A stretch of 64,000 bases of DNA, taken from the NCBI GenBank assembly GCA_041660405.1, contig JBAZWL010000003.1, forward strand, positions 62,001 to 126,000, read 5' to 3'. Made by a program: the position numbers and the translations under genes. The notes beneath the pieces are model-generated. The model worked only from the letters and a program-made list of their open reading frames with translations, searched no databases and was not told the DNA's origin. This DNA comes from Taibaiella sp041660405 (GTDB taxonomy: Bacteria > Bacteroidota > Bacteroidia > Chitinophagales > Chitinophagaceae). The first letter of the stretch is position 1, and every line of letters starts with the position of its first letter. Positions 58,979 through 64,000 of the stretch are shown here, in pieces.

Positions 58979-59371
58979 TTAGGAGAGTGGTTTAAAAGAT
59001 GGATGTTCGCGGATATAATTTATTTTTGAGAGAAACATAACGGCCATTTTTGATGCTCTAGCTTTAGCATCTTCTGCAATGGGACCATCAAAATAGGTAT
59101 CTATAGTCTTACCAAATAGTAAAAGCCAACGATCAAAATGTTTTTGTTCCAGAGGCAATTTAGCATGTGGCATAAAAGGTGCCCCGCTATACGTGTGGTT
59201 TCCTAAAAGTACGGTCTCCCAAAAACTGTACATTTTAGAAAGATGTTTGGGCCATTGGTTCTGAATAATTTCGTTAAAAATATTTCCAATCAGGTCATCA
59301 GCTTGTACCAAAGTGTAAAATTCATTCACAAGTAGCTCTATATCACTTCTGTTTTCAATATCGTTCTGCAT
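58979..59371 (-). CDS. Group III truncated haemoglobin
   Basis: Truncated haemoglobin of 130 residues from the ATG at 59371 (MQNDIENRSDIELL). The 2-on-2 fold features of group III are seen: FYTLVQADDLIGNIFN (B and C helix region with Tyr/Phe), WPKHLSKMYSFWETVLL, and the proximal His in LEQKHFDRWLLLF (F8). Group III members are thought to bind oxygen, nitric oxide or to carry out redox chemistry; the function is not settled. The longer possible start at 59413 adds no family-like sequence. It is divergent from mraZ, and the gap between them holds the signals described there. Confidence 0.88.
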   Translation of the reverse strand: MQNDIENRSDIELLVNEFYTLVQADDLIGNIFNEIIQNQWPKHLSKMYSFWETVLLGNHTYSGAPFMPHAKLPLEQKHFDRWLLLFGKTIDTYFDGPIAEDAKARASKMAVMFLSKINYIREHPSFKPLS

Positions 59372-59405
59372 AATGTTATGTAAAGTTTTTGGACTCGTTG
59401 AATAG

Positions 59406-59555
59406 TATTCCACATACTTATTCCCTTAAAGTTGCAAATTGAACAGGGTTTTGCACATTTAAATTGTGTTATCCACATTTATTTTGGCAAAGTTAGCCCA
59501 ATGCTGGTTAAACACAATGCAGTATTGCATTTCGGTCGTTTTAATATGTGGAAAA
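59406..59555. promoter_or_regulatory. Cluster of DnaA-box-like sites before mraZ
   Basis: TTATCCACA at 59469-59477 is an exact DnaA box. TTTTGCACA (59449-59457) is one base away from TTATNCACA, TGTGGAAAA on the plus strand (59547-59555) is the complement of TTTTCCACA, and TATTCCACA (59406-59414) is a weak match. Function is unproven; see findings. Confidence 0.35.
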
Positions 59556-59573
59556 AATATTCAATAGATTGAA

Positions 59574-59613
59574 GTGGTAAATTGTGGGAAATTGTGTTAT
59601 TTTGTGTCAAATT
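59574..59613 (+). promoter_or_regulatory. Four 10-bp direct repeats, candidate MraZ operator
   Basis: GTGGTAAATT, GTGGGAAATT, GTGTTATTTT and GTGTCAAATT lie in exact 10-bp register, ending 16 nt before the mraZ ATG. In E. coli, MraZ binds TGGGN repeats at 10-bp spacing before its own gene; the spacing and the TGGGA in the second unit fit that model. Confidence 0.6.
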
Positions 59614-59629
59614 TAGATGAAACGCCGTA

Positions 59630-60094
59630 ATGACAAGCCTTTTGGGTGAATATGAAGTTTCGATGGATGCGAAAGGACGCTTCCTCGTACCCTCCGGCTT
59701 CCGCAAGCAATTGCCGGAAGGTGGAGATACCAGCTTCATTATCAGCCGCGGACTGGATAATATCGTAACATTATACACGCCAGATGCCTGGGAATTGTAT
59801 CTGTCCAAACTATCTAAATTGAATGAGTTTAATCCTAAAGTAGTACACCTGTTGAGAGTATTGAGAGGTGGAGCTTCCCAGGTAGAACTGGATTCCGCAG
59901 GAAGATTGTTGATACCAAAACCGCTGCAGGAATTTGCAGGACTCAAAAAGGAATTGGTATTCTCTACACAGGGCAACAAGGTGGAAATTTGGGATAAAGA
60001 TACTTATTACGATTACATCAAGCAACAAAGTGCAAACCTTAGCGACCTGGCCAATGATGTATTCGGAGGCAATTTCATGGATCCCTTTCAGTAA
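59630..60094 (+). CDS. mraZ: Transcriptional regulator MraZ
   Basis: AbrB-fold DNA-binding protein of 154 residues, first gene of the division and cell-wall cluster. Two SpoVT/AbrB-like halves are present: LLGEYEVSMDAKGRFLVPSG and GASQVELDSAGRLLIPKPL, each with the DxxGR pattern of the family. MraZ forms a ring and in E. coli represses the dcw operon through 10-bp spaced direct repeats; four such repeats lie just upstream here (59574-59613). The next gene, rsmH, follows after 39 nt, as in most bacteria. Confidence 0.95.
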   Translation: MTSLLGEYEVSMDAKGRFLVPSGFRKQLPEGGDTSFIISRGLDNIVTLYTPDAWELYLSKLSKLNEFNPKVVHLLRVLRGGASQVELDSAGRLLIPKPLQEFAGLKKELVFSTQGNKVEIWDKDTYYDYIKQQSANLSDLANDVFGGNFMDPFQ

Positions 60095-60133
60095 TTACCA
60101 CAGTCGCTTTCATTCGTTCCTTATTTAATATAC

Positions 60134-61042
60134 ATGAGTAATACACCCTTTTATCATACATCAGTGCTACTGCATGAATCTGTGGACGCATTGGCTATTA
60201 AAGAAGATGGTGTGTATGTAGACGGAACTTTTGGTGGCGGAGGGCATAGCAGGGAAATATTGAAAAGATTAGGTAAGAGAGGTAAACTTATTGTTTTTGA
60301 TCATGATAAGGATGCCTGGAAAAATCTGCCGGATGATAACAGGGTTGTTTTGGTGAAAGAAAATTTCAGGTACCTGCGCCGCTTTTTGCAATTACATAAG
60401 TCGCCTAAAGTAGATGGCATATTGGTGGATCTGGGTGTAAGTTCATTTCAGTTTGATACAGCGGAACGTGGCTTCTCCATTCGGTTTGATGCGCCTCTGG
60501 ATATGAGGATGGATGACCGGATAGATTTTACTGCTGCTGATCTGATCAGGGATTATTCGGAAGAAAAGTTACATAAACTTTTTGAACAATACGGTGAAGT
60601 AAGGAATGCCAAAACACTGGCCAAAACAATTGTTGAAGGCCGGAAGAAATTGACAGTAAATACTATTGATAGCTTTAAGAACCTGATAGCGGAATGTATA
60701 AAAGGAAATCCTAACCGCTATCTCGCACAGGTTTTTCAGGCACTAAGAATTGAAGTAAATAATGAATTAGGTGTACTTGCCGATTTTCTTACACAGACTT
60801 CGAGATGTCTGAAGCCGGGAGGACGTCTAGCTGTAATTACTTTTCATTCGCTGGAAGACAGGATGGTAAAGCAATTCATGAAAAGAGGGACAATGGAAAA
60901 AGAACAACCTACAGATCCTTTCGGCAGAAGCACTTTTGAAAGCCCTTTTAAAGTATTGAAAGATGTAATACCATCAGAAGAAGAGTTGAAAGTAAATAAC
61001 AGGTCGAGAAGCGCAAGGTTAAGGATTGCAGAAAAAATATAG
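60134..61042 (+). CDS. rsmH: 16S rRNA (cytosine-1402-N4) methyltransferase RsmH
   Basis: Methylates N4 of C1402 in 16S rRNA. The protein has 302 residues. The AdoMet motif VDGTFGGGGHSREIL is at about 29-43. Further family blocks are ILVDLGVSSFQFDTAERGFS with LDMRMD, and near the end LAVITFHSLEDRMVKQFM and NRSRSARLRIAEK. All are intact. It is the second gene of the dcw cluster, between mraZ and ftsL. Confidence 0.96.
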   Translation: MSNTPFYHTSVLLHESVDALAIKEDGVYVDGTFGGGGHSREILKRLGKRGKLIVFDHDKDAWKNLPDDNRVVLVKENFRYLRRFLQLHKSPKVDGILVDLGVSSFQFDTAERGFSIRFDAPLDMRMDDRIDFTAADLIRDYSEEKLHKLFEQYGEVRNAKTLAKTIVEGRKKLTVNTIDSFKNLIAECIKGNPNRYLAQVFQALRIEVNNELGVLADFLTQTSRCLKPGGRLAVITFHSLEDRMVKQFMKRGTMEKEQPTDPFGRSTFESPFKVLKDVIPSEEELKVNNRSRSARLRIAEKI

Positions 61043-61066
61043 TTTTCGCAGTAGAAATAGATTTGA

Positions 61067-61522
61067 ATGGGAAACAAATTAAATAATGATGAGGTTACAG
61101 AAACTGTAGCTGCCGGACAGGAAACACTGCGGGAAACTGTAGTGACCAGTTCGGAGCAACCTGCTTTAGAGCAGACAGCTCCTGCAACTTCTTCCAATAA
61201 ATGGGGAAGCTGGAAAGAAATTGTCGAACGTATTTCTTACCAGGGTATTGTTCGCAATATGCCATACCTCATGTTCCTCACCGTACTATGTATCCTTTAT
61301 ATCACCAATAACAACAGGGCCATTTCGCTTACAAGAAGTATTAATAATAAAACAAAAGAATTAAAGGAACTGCGGTGGAGATATATGGATATTCAGTCCA
61401 GGCTTATGTTTCAGACATCAGAAACACAACTGATACCTAAAGCACAAACCATTGGATTGCAGCCATTAGACAAACCTGCATTTGAAATAAAAGTACAAGT
61501 CCCTGCAAAAGAAGAAGAATAA
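61067..61522 (+). CDS. ftsL: FtsL-like division protein
   Basis: Bitopic membrane protein of 151 residues. An acidic cytoplasmic part (about 1-64) precedes one transmembrane helix (about 67-85; YLMFLTVLCILYITN) and a periplasmic coiled-coil (about 92-125; RSINNKTKELKELRWRYMDI). Position between rsmH and ftsI and the short-TM-coiled-coil layout identify it as FtsL, although sequence identity in this family is very low. The cytoplasmic part is longer than in E. coli, as is typical for Bacteroidota. FtsL joins FtsB and FtsQ to activate the septal synthase. Confidence 0.82.
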   Translation: MGNKLNNDEVTETVAAGQETLRETVVTSSEQPALEQTAPATSSNKWGSWKEIVERISYQGIVRNMPYLMFLTVLCILYITNNNRAISLTRSINNKTKELKELRWRYMDIQSRLMFQTSETQLIPKAQTIGLQPLDKPAFEIKVQVPAKEEE

Positions 61523-61526
61523 AGAG

Positions 61527-63614
61527 ATGGATGTAAAAAAGGACATACGATTCAGAGTATACTTATCCTTTACCGGGATAGTGGTGCTGGCAGTGGCTAT
61601 CATTGTTAAAGCATTTGCTATACAGGTAAACGAAGGAGCATCGTTGCGGGCGCAGGCAGAAAAAGCACATACCAAAAAAGAAACTTTATATCCGGAGCGT
61701 GGCAATATTTACAGTGAAGATGGTACGTTATTATCTTCCACTATTCCGCAGTTTGATCTCAGGGTTGATTTTAAAGCCATCAATAAGGATACATTTCAAT
61801 ATTATATTGATACCCTGTCACAATGCATGGCAGGTCTTTTTAAAGATGCTTCTCCGGATGATTATAAAAGACAAATGCGGTCGGCATTTAAAAATGGTGA
61901 TCGTTACTGGCTGATCAAAAAGAATGCGCCTTATTATCAATACCAGGCAGTAAGGAATTTCCCGATTTTTAAAAAGGGAAAGAATCGGGGTGGATTTATT
62001 TCTGAACCCCGTTCCAAAAGAGTAAATCCTTATGGAATGCTGGCTTACCGTACCATCGGTTTGTGGCGTGAAAATGCTGCTAACATTGGCCTGGAGCAAA
62101 AGTATGATTCTGTTCTATGTGGTAAAGAAGGGACCCGTATTATCCGCAAAACTACTGGCGCAACCTGGATGCCTATTGAAGGCTCGGAAGTAGATCCGGT
62201 TAACGGACAAGATATTGTTACTACGATTGATATTAATATTCAGGATGCTACAGAGCATGCCCTGCTTGATGTACTCACTAAAAATAATTGTCAGTACGGA
62301 ACAGCAATTGTAATGGAAGTGAAGACCGGGAAGATACGGGCATTGGCTAACCTGGGACGCCAGGCTAATGGTAGTTATTGGGAAGATTTTAATTACGCAT
62401 TATTACCAACAGAGCCTGGCTCCACGTTCAAACTGATGTCTTTGTATTCTTTACTGGAAGATGGTTATGTTACGATCAATGATAACGTAAATGCTCAGGG
62501 CGGTGTAGCTGTATTTGGTAATCAAAGGGTGGTGGATGATCACCATGGACTAGGTATTATCACTATTAAAAAAGCATTTGCACAATCTTCAAATGTTGCT
62601 TTTGCCAAACTGATCAATCAATATTATCATAATGATCCGATGAAATATATTCATCATCTGCAAAAATTAAAACTGAATATAAAAACGGGTATTGACCTTT
62701 CCGGAGAGCGGAGACCCATGATAAAAACCACAGCCAGTAAGAGTTGGAACAAAGTGACTTCTCTACCCTGGATTGGCTATGGCTATGAAAGCCTGATCAC
62801 TCCTTTACATACTTGTATGGTCTACAATGCAGTGGCTAACAATGGTAAAATGATGAAACCTTACCTGGTAAGCTCTATCCAGGAATATGGTATGCCTGTA
62901 AAAGAGTTCCAACCTGTAGTGCTGGAAGAAAGTATAGGCAAGCCTTCTACTATTAAACAAATGCAACAAGCCATGCGTGCGGTAGTAGAAGAAGGTACAG
63001 CAAGAGGTATTCAGTCGCCTTATTATACTGCGGCCGGAAAGACGGGTACAGCGCAGGTTGCAGATAAAGGCATCTCTTATGCTGATGGTGTAAGACAAGG
63101 TTCTTTTGTAGGTTATTTCCCTTATGAAAATCCAAAATATACTATTGCTGTTGTAGTAAGATCAACACCTAATGGTGCCTATTATGGAGCTGTAGTTGGC
63201 GCACCAGTATTTAAAGCCATTGCCGATAAACTTTATGCAACGCGTATTGGTGGTTGGAAAGCACCCGCAGATTCTTTAGTGAAAACAAGAAGAGTGGTTG
63301 CAAAGAAGAGTACAGTGGAAAGTCTGAACACAGTAATGACAGCTTTAGGATTTGCAAAGCCTGCCGCTTCAACCTGGAATGGCCTGGCATTTTTGCAGAC
63401 TGACTCTTCAGGTAAATATGCCGTCCAGAAAATTGCAACTGTGAAAAATATGGTACCTGATGTAAGTGGTATGGGGCTTAGAGATGCTTTGTATATACTG
63501 GAGAGTTCTGGTCTTCATGTCACAATAACGGGCAATGGGAAAGTAGTATCGCAATCATTACCGGCCGGCAATAGAATTACTAAAGGTCAACGCATACATC
63601 TGCAATTGGGATAG
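61527..63614 (+). CDS. ftsI: Septal peptidoglycan transpeptidase FtsI (PBP3) with PASTA domain
   Basis: Class B penicillin-binding protein of 695 residues. One N-terminal transmembrane helix (about 12-32), a pedestal domain (ERGNIYSEDGTLLSST at about 55-70), and a transpeptidase domain with the nucleophile Ser299 in PGSTFKLM (SxxK; Lys302), SSN at 354-356 and KTGTAQ at 505-510. A single PASTA domain ends the protein (about 635-695; VPDVSGMGLRDALYILESSG), a feature common in Bacteroidota FtsI but absent from E. coli. It starts 4 nt after ftsL. It cross-links septal murein. Confidence 0.95.
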   Translation: MDVKKDIRFRVYLSFTGIVVLAVAIIVKAFAIQVNEGASLRAQAEKAHTKKETLYPERGNIYSEDGTLLSSTIPQFDLRVDFKAINKDTFQYYIDTLSQCMAGLFKDASPDDYKRQMRSAFKNGDRYWLIKKNAPYYQYQAVRNFPIFKKGKNRGGFISEPRSKRVNPYGMLAYRTIGLWRENAANIGLEQKYDSVLCGKEGTRIIRKTTGATWMPIEGSEVDPVNGQDIVTTIDINIQDATEHALLDVLTKNNCQYGTAIVMEVKTGKIRALANLGRQANGSYWEDFNYALLPTEPGSTFKLMSLYSLLEDGYVTINDNVNAQGGVAVFGNQRVVDDHHGLGIITIKKAFAQSSNVAFAKLINQYYHNDPMKYIHHLQKLKLNIKTGIDLSGERRPMIKTTASKSWNKVTSLPWIGYGYESLITPLHTCMVYNAVANNGKMMKPYLVSSIQEYGMPVKEFQPVVLEESIGKPSTIKQMQQAMRAVVEEGTARGIQSPYYTAAGKTGTAQVADKGISYADGVRQGSFVGYFPYENPKYTIAVVVRSTPNGAYYGAVVGAPVFKAIADKLYATRIGGWKAPADSLVKTRRVVAKKSTVESLNTVMTALGFAKPAASTWNGLAFLQTDSSGKYAVQKIATVKNMVPDVSGMGLRDALYILESSGLHVTITGNGKVVSQSLPAGNRITKGQRIHLQLG

Positions 63615-63645
63615 TTAAAAGGAAACAAGGAATAGAAAAGGTATT

Positions 63646-64000
63646 ATGAAACAGTTACAGGAGCTCATTAAAGCAATAAAAACAAAACAGATCATTGGAA
63701 GCAATGATGTGCTTGTGGATGCGCTTACCATTGACTCCCGTAAAGCCGGAAAGGGCTCTTTATTCTTTGCACAAAAAGGAACCCTTACAGATGGTCATAA
63801 ATATGTTGAACAGGTAATTGAAGCTGGTGCTGTTGTAATTGTATGCCAGGATATACCTGCAGCTATCAATGAATCTGTAACCTATATACAGGTAGAAGAT
63901 GTAGCAGCAATAACAGGTATAGTGGCTGCTGCTTTTTATGATCAGCCATCACAAGGGATGAAAGTAATTGGAGTAACCGGAACCAATGGTAAAACAACGG
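63646..64000 (+). CDS. murE: UDP-MurNAc-tripeptide synthetase MurE (partial)
   Basis: The first 118 codons of murE; the window ends inside the gene. The N-terminal domain contains DSRKAGKGSLFFAQKGTLTDGH (UDP-binding region) and the P-loop GVTGTNGKTT begins at about residue 109. MurE adds meso-diaminopimelate or lysine to UDP-MurNAc-L-Ala-D-Glu; the residues that choose between them (DNPR in the central domain) lie past the window. It follows ftsI after 31 nt, in the usual order of the cluster. Confidence 0.93.
   Translation, partial: MKQLQELIKAIKTKQIIGSNDVLVDALTIDSRKAGKGSLFFAQKGTLTDGHKYVEQVIEAGAVVIVCQDIPAAINESVTYIQVEDVAAITGIVAAAFYDQPSQGMKVIGVTGTNGKTT

Overview
The window is chromosomal DNA of a Bacteroidota bacterium, most likely from the Chitinophagaceae or a close relative. 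Evidence: a GldF gliding/ABC permease gene at the left edge, a type IX secretion C-terminal tail on a 1318-residue secreted protein, several QxA-type outer-membrane barrels, a long three-domain IspG, a split MetH, two cytochrome oxidase subunit III genes with a DUF420 gene, and many upstream regions carrying the Bacteroidota -7 box TAnnTTTG. The genes are mostly housekeeping. There is no prophage, integron, restriction or CRISPR locus, and I saw no tRNA or rRNA.

Layout. 1-6.1 kb (minus strand): gldF, two tandem paralogous barrels, a SET-domain protein, a REP-type Y1 transposase framed by two mirror-image 33-bp palindromes, ispG, then a 44-bp tandem repeat array. 6.1-11.8 kb: a barrel, a small conserved protein, an MBL-fold hydrolase and kdtA (coupled), an acidic-linker protein, another barrel and a GNAT. 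11.8-20.8 kb: metH (without the homocysteine domain), a lipoprotein/YgiB-like/YgiC-like cassette, asd, glmM, a methyltransferase and a PAP2 phosphatase. 20.8-28.5 kb: an LTA-synthase-like membrane transferase, the T9SS cargo protein, a deoxynucleoside kinase and an orphan ParA. 28.6-33 kb: cytochrome oxidase accessory operon (cyoE, two subunits III, subunit IV, SCO, DUF420) without subunits I and II. 33-40 kb: an A-type Fe-S carrier, an IscS-like desulfurase, methylmalonyl-CoA epimerase, a SNF2 helicase, a dipeptide epimerase and a barrel. 40.3-46.2 kb: an envelope operon (TPR protein, outer-membrane barrel, HU-like/TM/SPOR protein). 46.4-59.4 kb: lipoprotein, glycosyltransferase, sufS, ligA, DUF1624 protein, YhcG-type nuclease, uvrA, desaturase, a barrel and a truncated haemoglobin. 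59.6-64 kb: start of the division/cell-wall cluster mraZ-rsmH-ftsL-ftsI-murE (murE cut by the window end).

The most interesting signals are (i) the three-gene cassette in which a tiny lipoprotein with a YgiB-like RGGFG tail precedes a YgiC-like ATP-grasp amide ligase; (ii) the 44-bp array of paired hairpins upstream of ispG; (iii) four 10-bp direct repeats directly before mraZ, with the geometry of an MraZ operator, next to a group of DnaA-box-like sites; (iv) several palindrome families, including hairpins placed in frame inside the yhcG-type gene; and (v) a membrane protein with an HU-like domain on one side of the membrane and a SPOR domain on the other. No system here can be declared new from sequence alone. 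Start codons were often moved downstream of the longest possible start because a -7 box overlaps the upstream part.
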